NCBI RefSeq assembly: GCF_001613325.1
Contig: NZ_BDCD01000004.1
Coordinates: 1 to 64,000, forward strand
Source: Nocardia yamanashiensis NBRC 100130
Lineage (GTDB): Bacteria; Actinomycetota; Actinomycetes; Mycobacteriales; Mycobacteriaceae
Length of the DNA: 64,000 nucleotides
Reading direction: 5' to 3'
Shown here: in pieces, positions 24,572-32,532 of the stretch
Numbering within the stretch: the stretch's first letter is position 1
Layout of the letters: each line of letters begins with the position of its first letter
Notes under the pieces: generated by a model
Databases searched by the model: none
Seen by the model: only the letters and a program-made list of their open reading frames with translations
Told to the model about the DNA's origin: nothing
Made by a program: the position numbers and the translations under genes

Positions 24572-26301
24572 CCACCACGACCTTTCCGTCCCGGGGCGTG
24601 CTCGAGCGCCCCCGCTCCCGCTGGGCCGACGTGGCGGTGTTCCTCGGCGCGGCCGTCCTGATCTGGCTGGTGGTGCGGGTGTCGGCGGGCATGAACGTGC
24701 CCTTCCACGACACCGACGCCACCGCAACCATTTCCACCGATCCGGCCGAACTGCCGTATTACGCGGCGCGCTCGCTGCTGCGCATGTTCCTCGCGCTGGG
24801 CGCCTCGATCCTGTTCACCTTCGTCTTCGCCACCGCCGCGGCCCGGCTGCCGCGCGCGGAGAAGGTGATGCTGCCCGCGCTCGACATCCTGCAATCGGTG
24901 CCGGTGCTCGGCTTCCTGTCGGTCACCGTCGCCGGATTCATCGCCCTGTTCCCGGGCTCCTCGCTCGGGCTCGAGGCGGCGTCCATCTTCGCCATCTTCA
25001 CCTCGCAGGCCTGGAACATGGCGTTCGCGTTCCATCACAGCCTGGTGTCGCAGCCGCGCGAACTCGACGAAGCCGCCCGGAACCTGAGATTGTCACGCTG
25101 GCAACGGTTCTGGCGGATGGATGTGCCCAGCGGCATGTTCCCGCTGGTGTGGAACGCCATGATGAGCTTCGGCGGCGGCTGGTTCTTCCTGACCGCGTCG
25201 GAGGCGATCAGCGTCAACAATCGCGAATACATGCTGCCCGGCATCGGGTCGTATGTGGCGGTGGCGGCCGGGGACGGGGCGTCCGGCAAGGTCGGGCTGG
25301 CCATCCTCACCATGATCGTGATGGTGATCGGGTTGAACATCCTGTTCTGGCGGCCGATCACGGTGTGGGCCGAACGGTTCCGGGTCGAGGACACCGAAGC
25401 CGCCGACAGCCCGCGCAGCCTGGTGCTGGATCTGTTGCGGCGCAGTCACATTCCCGGCCTGCTCGGGCGGGTGTTCGGGCCGCTGGTGTATCCGGTCGAC
25501 CGGTTCATGAGCGTGTTCGGGCTCGCCGAGCATCCGCTGTACGTGCCGCGGGCGCGGCGGCGGGCGGGGGATGTGGCGTTCACGGTGATCGTGGGGGCGG
25601 TGCTGGTGGTGGGCTGCTACTACATGCTGCGCTACATCGATTCCACCGTCGGGTTCGGGGAGATCGCGCACGCGGCCGGGCTCGGGGGCATCACGCTGCT
25701 GCGGGTGATCGTCGTACTGATCTTCGCGACCCTGGTGTGGGTGCCTATCGGCGTGTGGATCGGGTTGAACCCCAAGGTATCCCGGCTCGCGCAGCCGGTG
25801 GTGCAGGTGCTGGCCAGCTTCCCGGCCAACTTCCTGTTCCCGCTCGTGGGCGCGATACTGGTGGCCACCAACTCGAGCCTGCAATGGGCCGGCATCATCC
25901 TGATGGCGCTCGGCGCGCAGTGGTACATCCTGTTCAACGTGATCGCCGGCGCCTCCGCGGTGCCCAACGATCTGCGTGAAGCCGCCGCCAACCTGCGCCT
26001 GCCGCGAAACCTGTGGTGGCGCAAGCTGATCCTGCCCGCCGTGTTCCCCAGCTATGTCACCGGCGCCATCACCGCGGCCGGCGGCGCCTGGAACGCCTCC
26101 ATCGTCGCCGAGGTCGTCACCTTCGGCTCCACCACGCTGACGGCCACCGGCCTGGGCGCCTATATCGCCGATGCCACCGGCGCCGGGGACAGCCCGCGCA
26201 TCCTGGTCGGCGTGCTCGTCATGAGCGCCTACGTCGTCGGCCTCAACCGTCTCTTCTGGCGCCGCCTCTACGCCCTCGCGCAGCGCCGCTACTCGCTCTG
26301 A
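24568..26301 (+). CDS. ABC transporter permease with two fused transmembrane domains
   Basis: The 577-aa protein contains two homologous permease domains, each with an EAA-type coupling motif: DEAARNLRLSRWQRF near residue 170 and REAAANLRLPRNLWWRK near residue 475. This is the duplicated architecture described for the COG4986-type anion permeases. It starts inside the mgtC stop (ATGA) and is followed after 17 bp by its ATPase. No substrate-binding protein gene is present. Related single-domain permeases transport nitrate, sulfonates or bicarbonate, but co-transcription with mgtC under an M-box suggests a substrate tied to Mg2+ starvation. Confidence 0.88.
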   Translation: MTTTTFPSRGVLERPRSRWADVAVFLGAAVLIWLVVRVSAGMNVPFHDTDATATISTDPAELPYYAARSLLRMFLALGASILFTFVFATAAARLPRAEKVMLPALDILQSVPVLGFLSVTVAGFIALFPGSSLGLEAASIFAIFTSQAWNMAFAFHHSLVSQPRELDEAARNLRLSRWQRFWRMDVPSGMFPLVWNAMMSFGGGWFFLTASEAISVNNREYMLPGIGSYVAVAAGDGASGKVGLAILTMIVMVIGLNILFWRPITVWAERFRVEDTEAADSPRSLVLDLLRRSHIPGLLGRVFGPLVYPVDRFMSVFGLAEHPLYVPRARRRAGDVAFTVIVGAVLVVGCYYMLRYIDSTVGFGEIAHAAGLGGITLLRVIVVLIFATLVWVPIGVWIGLNPKVSRLAQPVVQVLASFPANFLFPLVGAILVATNSSLQWAGIILMALGAQWYILFNVIAGASAVPNDLREAAANLRLPRNLWWRKLILPAVFPSYVTGAITAAGGAWNASIVAEVVTFGSTTLTATGLGAYIADATGAGDSPRILVGVLVMSAYVVGLNRLFWRRLYALAQRRYSL

Positions 26302-26318
26302 GAACAGGGAGAATTCAC

Positions 26319-27644
26319 ATGACCTCCACCTTCACCCCCGGCGAAGTCCTCATCGACATCGACGACGTCGGCATGTCCTTCACCGGTGCGGCCGGGGAAC
26401 GCTTGCAGGTGCTCGATCACGTCGATCTGCAATTGCGCGACGGCGAGATCGTGGCGCTGCTGGGGCGGTCCGGGTCCGGCAAGTCCACGCTGCTGCGCGC
26501 CATCGCCGGATTGCTCGCGCCCACCACCGGGCAGGTGCGGTACCGGGGACGCAGGCTCACCGGGGCCAATCCCGGTGCGGCGCTGGTGTTCCAGTCCTTC
26601 GCGCTGATGCCGTGGCTGACCGTGCAGGACAATGTCGAACTCGGGCTGGCCGCGCGCGGCATCGCCCCCGAGGCGCGACGGCGCCGGGCGCTGGAAGCCA
26701 TCGACCGGATCGGGCTCGACGGCTTCGAATCCGCCTACCCCAAGGAGCTTTCCGGCGGGATGCGCCAGCGGGTCGGGTTCGCCCGCGCCCTCGTCCTCGA
26801 GCCCGATCTGCTGCTCATGGACGAACCGTTCTCCGCCCTGGACGTCCTGACCGCCGAGAACCTGCGCACCGAACTGGTGAACCTGTGGTCCACCAAGGAC
26901 TTTCCCACCAAATGCGTCTGCATCGTCACCCACAACATCGAGGAAGCCGTCCAGCTCGCCGACCGCGTGGTGGTGCTGGGCGCCAACCCCGGCCATATCA
27001 TCGCCGAAGTGGTGATCGACCAGCCCCGCCCCCGCAACCGTCGCGCCCCCGGCTTCCAGGTCCTGGTCGACCAGATCTACGGCCTGCTCACCGGTCGCGA
27101 CTCCGAAACCGCCACCGTCACACCCGATTCCGGCACCCCCTTCACCACCCCTTTGCCCGCCGCCTCGGTAGGCGGCATCGCCGGCCTCCTGGAACTGGTC
27201 TGGGGCAGCGACGGCCGCGCCGATCTGCCCGTGATCGCCGACGAACTCAACTTCGAACTCGACGACCTGCTACCCCTCGTCGACGCCGCCGCCCTCCTGG
27301 GCTTCCTCACCGTCGACTCCGGCGACGTCATCCTCACCAATGTCGGCGCCCGCTTCGTCCACGCCGACATCCAAGCCTCCAAACAACTCTTCGCCGCCCA
27401 AGCCCGCCGCCGCGCCCCCCTCGTGCGCACCATCTGCAGCGCCCTCATCGGCAGCTCCGACGAATCCGCCCGCGCCGACTTCGTCCTGGATCTGCTGAAG
27501 CGCGGCTTCTCCGACGAAGACGCCAGAAAACAACTCGACATCGCCATCGACTGGGGCCGCTACGGCGAGCTCTACGACTACGACACCGACTCCGGCCGCA
27601 TCACCGCCGACCCCACCGCCGACCTCCGCCCCGACCCCGCCTGA
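26319..27644 (+). CDS. ABC transporter ATPase with C-terminal AAA-associated domain
   Basis: The 441-aa protein has an ABC ATPase in residues 1 to 250: Walker A LLGRSGSGKST, Q-loop VFQSFALMPWL, signature LSGGMRQR, Walker B LLLMDEP and the switch His in VTHN. Residues 285 to 430 match the AAA-associated C-terminal domain seen on ATPases paired with duplicated permeases (GIAGLLELVW, LNFELDDLLPLVDAA, FVHADIQASKQLF). GGGAG precedes the ATG. It energises the upstream permease. The C-terminal domain probably regulates activity; its ligand is unknown. Confidence 0.9.
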   Translation: MTSTFTPGEVLIDIDDVGMSFTGAAGERLQVLDHVDLQLRDGEIVALLGRSGSGKSTLLRAIAGLLAPTTGQVRYRGRRLTGANPGAALVFQSFALMPWLTVQDNVELGLAARGIAPEARRRRALEAIDRIGLDGFESAYPKELSGGMRQRVGFARALVLEPDLLLMDEPFSALDVLTAENLRTELVNLWSTKDFPTKCVCIVTHNIEEAVQLADRVVVLGANPGHIIAEVVIDQPRPRNRRAPGFQVLVDQIYGLLTGRDSETATVTPDSGTPFTTPLPAASVGGIAGLLELVWGSDGRADLPVIADELNFELDDLLPLVDAAALLGFLTVDSGDVILTNVGARFVHADIQASKQLFAAQARRRAPLVRTICSALIGSSDESARADFVLDLLKRGFSDEDARKQLDIAIDWGRYGELYDYDTDSGRITADPTADLRPDPA

Positions 27645-27692
27645 TCCGCAGATCACGGCCGCAAACGCACATCCGACTGTATTCTCTGCTGT

Positions 27693-27923
27693 ATGACGAC
27701 ACGCCTGAACATCACCCTGCCCGACGAGGTGGCGATCAAGCTGCGTGCCGCCTCGGACAACAAGCCGAGCGAATACATCGAACGTGCGGTGACCCGGCAA
27801 ATGCTCGCCGACGACCTGCGCAAACTGGCCGAGTGGGAAAGCGCGAACCGACCGAACCAGGAATTCCAACGCCTAGATGACGAAGCGGCCGAGGAAGTCC
27901 TGTTCGGGCGGTCGGCTGAGTGA
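27693..27923 (+). CDS. Ribbon-helix-helix antitoxin
   Basis: The 76-aa protein begins MTTRLNITLPDEVAIKLR, the beta strand and first helix of a ribbon-helix-helix DNA-binding fold, and has a charged C-terminal tail of the kind that neutralises a toxin. A TATTCT -10 element (27680-27685) lies only seven bases before the ATG, so the transcript is probably leaderless. Its stop overlaps the GTG start of the toxin gene (GTGA), normal for type II toxin-antitoxin pairs. It should repress its own promoter. Confidence 0.8.
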   Translation: MTTRLNITLPDEVAIKLRAASDNKPSEYIERAVTRQMLADDLRKLAEWESANRPNQEFQRLDDEAAEEVLFGRSAE

Positions 27924-28231
27924 ACATCCGGCAAGGACAGATCTGGAAAGTCGAAAGCCGCCTGTCCGGCACGGTCGCCCAAGCCGTCGTCGTGGACAGC
28001 GACCTGATGGCCGAGGCCCGTCAGCGAATTCTGGTGGCACCACTCCGCCCGGCCCGCGAAGTACCCCGCGCACTACAACTGCTGACCGCCGAGCTCCCCG
28101 ACGGCACCGCAGTAGCGGTCTACGACCTCGTCCTGGTCCCGAAGAACACCCTCGACGAATGCCTGGGCACGATTCCACCGGACGCACTGGCACAAGTGAA
28201 GATCGCACTTCGCGCCAGATTCGACCTGTAG
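27920..28231 (+). CDS. MazF/PemK-like toxin
   Basis: The 103-aa product starts at GTG with IRQGQIWKV, the usual first strand of MazF/PemK/CcdB-fold toxins. VVVDSDLMAEARQRILVAPL resembles the following core, and the end resembles the C-terminal helix. MazF-type toxins cleave RNA, while CcdB-type toxins poison gyrase; the sequence alone does not decide, though the first is more common in this genus group. It is coupled to the ribbon-helix-helix gene. Confidence 0.75.
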   Translation: MNIRQGQIWKVESRLSGTVAQAVVVDSDLMAEARQRILVAPLRPAREVPRALQLLTAELPDGTAVAVYDLVLVPKNTLDECLGTIPPDALAQVKIALRARFDL

Positions 28232-28260
28232 CCCTCCGGGGCCTGGCATGGGAGGAGCTC

Positions 28261-28446
28261 GTGGCTACGGCAATCGAGAACTACCACTGGGAAAGCGATT
28301 TCGCGCACGAACACCAGGCCATCGGCAGGGCCGAAGGTCGAGCTGAAGGCCGGACCGAGACCTTGGCGGCAACTGTTTTGCGGATTCTCGATCGGCGTGG
28401 CTTGGCGGTCGTGGACTCCGCCGATCTGATCTTCGATTTCGAGTGA
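28261..28446 (+). pseudogene. C-terminal remnant of an Rpn/transposase-like nuclease family protein
   Basis: A 61-codon frame starts at GTG with GGAGG five bases upstream. It reads IENYHWESDFAHEHQAIGRAEGRAEGRTETLAATVLRILDRRGLAV in pieces: the repeated EGRAEGR element followed by LRILDRRGL is the tail of Rpn-type PD-(D/E)XK proteins and related long hypothetical proteins of actinobacteria. The N-terminal nuclease domain is absent; the toxin gene ends 29 bp upstream. A -1 continuation after the stop (to about 28486) suggests further decay. Treated as a remnant, though short expression is possible. Confidence 0.5.
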
Positions 28447-28483
28447 TTGCCGACGACGGGGTGCTGGCCGTCTGGATCGAAGG

Positions 28484-28702
28484 TTAGTGGGGGTCAGGGG
28501 TGGTGGGCCAGTGGGGGTGCCAGGGGTTTTCGGGGCGTTCGGTCTCTTCGAGGAAGATGCGGAGGCCTTCGGAGATTTTGCCGGCGGTGGTTTCGAGTTG
28601 TTCGGGGGTGAGGGGGGTGTTGAAGGCGGCGGCGTGCAGGAGTTGGTTGCGGGCGTGGTCGAGGTTCATGGTTGCCCAGTCGCGGCGGGAGAGTTCAGGC
28701 AT
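28484..28702 (-). CDS. Small protein of unknown function behind a LexA-type box
   Basis: The 72-aa protein has a helical core (WATMNLDHARNQLLHAAAF, PEQLETTAGKISEGLRIFLEE) and a Pro/His/Trp-rich tail (NPWHPHWPTTPDPH). No family is recognised. The ATG has no good ribosome binding site; GAGG lies about 15 bases upstream. A SOS-type palindrome 20 to 35 bases upstream of the start indicates probable control by LexA. It stands alone between the nuclease remnant and the convergently oriented G-rich tract. Confidence 0.6.
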   Translation of the reverse strand: MPELSRRDWATMNLDHARNQLLHAAAFNTPLTPEQLETTAGKISEGLRIFLEETERPENPWHPHWPTTPDPH

Positions 28703-28721
28703 GCGGGGAGACTACCTCGAG

Positions 28722-28737
28722 TAGAACGTATGTTCGA
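28722..28737. promoter_or_regulatory. Candidate LexA (SOS) box
   Basis: The site reads TAGAAC-GTAT-GTTCGA. It matches the mycobacterial/Gram-positive SOS consensus TCGAAC-N4-GTTCGA at 11 of 12 fixed positions. It is 20 bp upstream of the minus-strand ATG at 28702, a usual position for LexA repression. Confidence 0.65.
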
Positions 28738-28802
28738 GTGTTCGAGGGTGGGAATTTTCTCGGCGGTGGGGTGTGAGTTGTGCGGTGCGCCTTGCGGTTC
28801 CG

Positions 28803-28838
28803 GTGGGGTGGGTGGGGCGAGGCGGGGTGGGGTGGGGT
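28803..28838 (+). repeat. G-run tract with quadruplex potential
   Basis: Six runs of three or four G, separated by single T residues or a short CGAGGC, lie on the plus strand immediately after the minus-strand mpaB-like stop codon. Further G runs continue into the 3' end of that gene. The pattern fits an intramolecular G-quadruplex; no known function is assigned. Confidence 0.5.
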
Positions 28839-29767
28839 CAGGCTGCGTGGGTGGTGGGGGAGGTGGTGGCGAAGGAGGCCAGGAGGATGCTGCGGTAGAG
28901 GTCGCGGAGGCGTTCGTAGCGATAGCGGTTGTAGGCCAGCGGTTCCAGGGTCAGGCGGCGGGGGAGGTAGCGCCAGGCGGCGCTGAGAGTGGTGGTGTAG
29001 AGGGTGAATTCGAGTTGGTGCAGGGGATTCCAGTGCACGCCGAGGAGCTGCCGCATACGGGGATGGGCCGCGCCGGAGGAGCAGATGGTCACCGGGCGGG
29101 CCGCGACGGTGGTCGCCAGTCGCCAGAGCGGGGTCAGGGCGGGGCGGGCGACGGGTGGCACGAACAAGGTGGGGAGGGGGAGGGATTGGAAGCTGCGGCG
29201 GGCGAATTGGAGGAATTCGTTGTCGGCCAGCTGGGTGGTGGCTACGCGGTCGTAGTAGGCGCGCATGTCGGCGAGGGTTTCGGGGAGTTTGCCCCGGGCG
29301 CCGGGCAATTCGAGGTAGCCCAATTCGGCGCGCAGGGTTTGGTAGACGAGTTCTTCGTCGGCGGGGGTGAGCGTGCGGCCGCACAGGTGGATGTAGGCCT
29401 GGTGCACGGCATTGAGGCCGCTGACGGCGACCCAGGTCCACAACTCGGGGGTCAGGGCGCTGTAGCGGGTCCCGGCGAATTCGCCGATACCGGTGCCGCG
29501 CACATCGCGGTGCAGACGCTTGAGCTCCTCGCGGAAGGCTTGCGCGTCAACGGGATCGGTGAAACCCATCAGCACGGTGAAGGCGGCGCTGCGCAGGCCG
29601 CGGTCGGTGAAATTGTCGGCGAACCGGCCGGTGCGATCGACGGCGGCGGCGATCTCGCGATACGCGACCTGATCGAGGGCCAGCCGGCCGAAGACGGCGG
29701 CGAGGGGCGAGCCGGTGAACCAGCGGACGTCGTCGGCCAGTGAAACCTGGTGCGGCACTGCACTCAT
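28838..29767 (-). CDS. Oxygenase MpaB family (DUF2236) protein
   Basis: The 309-aa protein shows the DUF2236/MpaB pattern: WFTGSPLAAVFGRLALDQVAY near the start, GIGEFAGTRYSALTPELWTWVAVSGLNA with a conserved TPELWxWV core, and the late YLPRRLTLEPLAYNRYRYERLRD. The family includes rubber oxygenase Lcp and fungal MpaB and binds b-type heme. GGATGG five bases before the second ATG favours 29767. A 17-bp palindrome lies between it and the upstream TetR gene, so it is probably that regulator's target. Confidence 0.85.
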   Translation of the reverse strand: MSAVPHQVSLADDVRWFTGSPLAAVFGRLALDQVAYREIAAAVDRTGRFADNFTDRGLRSAAFTVLMGFTDPVDAQAFREELKRLHRDVRGTGIGEFAGTRYSALTPELWTWVAVSGLNAVHQAYIHLCGRTLTPADEELVYQTLRAELGYLELPGARGKLPETLADMRAYYDRVATTQLADNEFLQFARRSFQSLPLPTLFVPPVARPALTPLWRLATTVAARPVTICSSGAAHPRMRQLLGVHWNPLHQLEFTLYTTTLSAAWRYLPRRLTLEPLAYNRYRYERLRDLYRSILLASFATTSPTTHAA

Positions 29768-29791
29768 GGTGACCATCCGAGATGGGAAGAA

Positions 29792-29808
29792 GAGAGTAAT
29801 TTACTCTC
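29792..29808. promoter_or_regulatory. Perfect 17-bp palindrome, probable TetR operator
   Basis: GAGAGTAA-T-TTACTCTC is a perfect inverted repeat 25 bp upstream of the mpaB-like ATG and is AT-rich in a GC-rich region. Its position between a TetR gene and a probable target gene makes it the likely operator. Confidence 0.7.
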
Positions 29809-29892
29809 ACTGTATGCCCGGTCCCGGGCGCCGCCGACCCGCGGAAATCGAAATGTTGGCCGATCGTCACCGCGGCGATCACCGCGCAGAAC

Positions 29893-30519
29893 TCAACCCC
29901 GGTACATCGACCGATACGCCGCGATGGTCTGCACCAGATGATCCACGATCTGATCCCGCGACGCCCGCAGCGTCCCGTTCAACCACGCCGAGAACATCCC
30001 CGCGTTCCCGCTCGCCATGGTCACCGCCGCCACCCGCCGCTGCACCGGATCCTCGATATGGGCGAACAGATGATCCTGGATCAGCCGGGTGAACGCCGGC
30101 ATCACCGCGATGGTCGTCTGCCCCAGCCCGGTCGAGGAGTACGGCTCCACCAGGAACAACCGCGACTTGCGCGGATCCTCGAGCACCTTGTCGACCAGCG
30201 CCTCCGACAAGGCCCGATCCCGATCCGGATCGTCCCCCACCGCGAACGCCGTCATCGGCTCCAGGAACTCGTCGGCGATCTGCCGGTACAGCACATCCAG
30301 CAGTTCGTCTCGGCTGCTGAACGATTCGTAGAAATACCGATCGGTCAAGGTCGCCCGCCGGCACACCGCCCGCATGGTGACCGCCCCCGCCCCGGATTCG
30401 CCGATCAGATCCAGCGCCGCGTCGAGCAGCGCCGCCCGCCGCGCCTCCCGGCGTTCGGTGAGCGTGGTTCCACCCCAGATACGGGGTTCGGCGTCGTTGG
30501 AGGGCTGACCAGTGTGCAC
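29893..30519 (-). CDS. TetR-family transcriptional regulator
   Basis: The 208-aa protein has the TetR helix-turn-helix ALDLIGESGAGAVTMRAVCRRATLTDRYFYESFSSRDELL, in pieces across residues 35 to 75, then a helical ligand domain. GTG at 30519 is used; GTG at 30558 is in frame and neither has a ribosome binding site, so the N-terminus is uncertain by about 13 residues. It reads in the same direction as the mpaB-like gene, with a palindromic operator between them. Confidence 0.85.
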   Translation of the reverse strand: MHTGQPSNDAEPRIWGGTTLTERREARRAALLDAALDLIGESGAGAVTMRAVCRRATLTDRYFYESFSSRDELLDVLYRQIADEFLEPMTAFAVGDDPDRDRALSEALVDKVLEDPRKSRLFLVEPYSSTGLGQTTIAVMPAFTRLIQDHLFAHIEDPVQRRVAAVTMASGNAGMFSAWLNGTLRASRDQIVDHLVQTIAAYRSMYRG

Positions 30520-30597
30520 CGGGTCAAGGGTAGTGCCCAGCGCGGGCGGCTCGCGCACACCAGGCCCGCTGAGAGGTCGCCGCGCCGCCCTACCCGG

Positions 30598-32466
30598 CTA
30601 CCCCAGCAGCTCGTCCAGATAGCACCACCGCCACGATTCGCCCGGCTCCACACTGCGCATCACCGGATGCCCGGTGGAGTTGAAATGCTTGGTGGCGTGA
30701 TTGCCCACCGAGGAATCGCAGCAGGCCACATGCCCGCAGTCCAGGCACATCCGCAGATGCACCCACACCAGCCCCTCCTCCAGGCATTCCCCGCACGCAT
30801 CGGGCAGATCGGGCACCTGCGTGCACGGCGCGGCCCGCAGATGCTCACACCCGCCGGTGATGGGCGGCGCGAGCAGATAGTGGTCGTCGTCGGAGTCGGC
30901 CTCGGCGATCCGGTCGATGGTGGATTCCTCCATATCGATGGTCGCCATCACCGCCTGCAGCACCTCGGTCTCCACGGTCCCGGAATTGCGGATCCGCAGC
31001 AGCGTTTCGCGTTCGGCCGCCAGCATGGCCAGCCGCAGCCGCCGATACTCACCGCCCGGGGTCACCCGCTGGGATTCCGAGCGCCCCAGCAATTCCCACG
31101 CCGACCGCGCCCGGTACATCACCCGCATGCGCAGCTCCTCGACCACTTCCGGCGGCGTCTCCTCGACGATATTGGCCTCGAGCGCCGCCAGCCCCGCCGC
31201 GGTCGCCTGCTGCAGCAGGTTCGCCTCCTGCAGCAGATCCTCGGCATGGCTGGGCCCGCGCAGTTTCAGCGCCCGCACCACCCACGGCAGCGAAATGCCC
31301 TGCAACAGCAGCGTTCCGGCCACCACCACGACCGCGAGCAGCGTCAAGGTCGCCACTTCGGGGGTATCGAGGGGCAGCAGCAGCGCCGCCGCGAGGGTCA
31401 CCACGCCGCGCATGCCCGCCCAGGACACCACCGCGGGCCCGGTCCAGTTGGGCTTCGGCTTGCCCTGCCGCCGCCCTTCGACATACCAGGCGAAATAGGT
31501 GGCCGGGAACATCCAGATCGGCCGCACCACGATCACCGTCAGCAGCACCGCCGCACAGGTGACGATCAGCGTGGAGTGCGGCAGATCGCTGTGCCAGGCG
31601 TCCTCGACGATATGGCGCACCTGCAATCCGATGAGCAGGAACACCGCGCTCTCCAGAATGAACGCGATGGTGCGCCAATTGGTGTGCTCGGCGATCCGCG
31701 AGGCCGCGCTCTGCCAGTGCGGCGCCCCGTGCCCGAGGATCAGCCCGCAGGTCACCACCGCGATCACCCCGGAGGCGTGCACCGATTCGGCCGGCAGATA
31801 CACCGCCCACGGCGCCAGCAGCGACACGCTGGTGTCGAGCACCGGATCGGTGATGCGCTTGCGCAGGAACACCAGCACCGTCGCCGCGATCGCGCCGATC
31901 AGCGCCCCGCCGCCGGCCGCCCCGAGGAAGTCGAGCCCGGCCTCCCACATGGTGAACGTCCCCGCCATGGCCGCGACCGCCGTGCGCAGCGTGACCAGCG
32001 CGGTGGCGTCGTTGAACAGCGATTCGCCCTCGAGCAGCGTGGTGAGCCGCCGCGGCATCCCCACTCGCCGCGCGACCGCGGTGGCCGCGACCGCGTCCGG
32101 CGGCGCCACCACCGCGCCGATGGCCACCGCCGCCGAGAACGGCACGGGCAGCAGCCAATACACCACCCCGCCCACCGCGAACGCCGTGAACAGCACCAAC
32201 CCCACCGACATGAGCGTGATCGACACCTTCTTGGGCCGGAAGTCGACCAGCGAGGTGCGAATCGCGGTGGTGTAGAGCAGGGGCGGCAGCAGTCCCAGCA
32301 GCACCAGTTCGGGGTCGATGTCGAACTCGGGCACGAACGGCAGATAGGAGGCGATCACCCCCGCGATGGTGAGTACGAACGGTTCCGCGACGCCGATCCG
32401 CCGGGCCAGGGCCGCCAGCGCTACCGCGGCCGCCACCAATGCGATTAGTCCGAACGCCACCTCCAC
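30598..32466 (-). CDS. Na+/H+ antiporter (CPA1) fused to a UBP-type zinc finger
   Basis: The 622-aa protein has a CPA1 antiporter domain of about 12 helices in residues 1 to 410, with PPDAVAATAV and ESLFNDATALV holding the conserved acidic ion-binding residues. A helical cytoplasmic region follows. Residues 540 to 622 form a ZnF-UBP domain with ordered Cys/His (GCEHL, CGECLEEG, CLDCGHVACCDSS, HATKHF, HPV). It is expected to exchange Na+ or another cation for H+ at the membrane. What the zinc finger binds in bacteria is not known. It follows the cysteine synthase-like gene by 66 bp and may share its transcript. Confidence 0.87.
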   Translation of the reverse strand: MEVAFGLIALVAAAVALAALARRIGVAEPFVLTIAGVIASYLPFVPEFDIDPELVLLGLLPPLLYTTAIRTSLVDFRPKKVSITLMSVGLVLFTAFAVGGVVYWLLPVPFSAAVAIGAVVAPPDAVAATAVARRVGMPRRLTTLLEGESLFNDATALVTLRTAVAAMAGTFTMWEAGLDFLGAAGGGALIGAIAATVLVFLRKRITDPVLDTSVSLLAPWAVYLPAESVHASGVIAVVTCGLILGHGAPHWQSAASRIAEHTNWRTIAFILESAVFLLIGLQVRHIVEDAWHSDLPHSTLIVTCAAVLLTVIVVRPIWMFPATYFAWYVEGRRQGKPKPNWTGPAVVSWAGMRGVVTLAAALLLPLDTPEVATLTLLAVVVVAGTLLLQGISLPWVVRALKLRGPSHAEDLLQEANLLQQATAAGLAALEANIVEETPPEVVEELRMRVMYRARSAWELLGRSESQRVTPGGEYRRLRLAMLAAERETLLRIRNSGTVETEVLQAVMATIDMEESTIDRIAEADSDDDHYLLAPPITGGCEHLRAAPCTQVPDLPDACGECLEEGLVWVHLRMCLDCGHVACCDSSVGNHATKHFNSTGHPVMRSVEPGESWRWCYLDELLG

Positions 32467-32532
32467 AAGGTCACATCGTGCCAGTTCGATCGCGCCCGTC
32501 GCGCACCGACCGGCCGGTGCGCAAGTCCGCGT

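Noticed and set aside
29938..32448. An 836-codon plus-strand frame rich in His, Arg, Pro and Gln.
   Set aside because: It lies opposite the TetR and antiporter genes; its composition is the usual shadow of high-GC coding sequence on the other strand.
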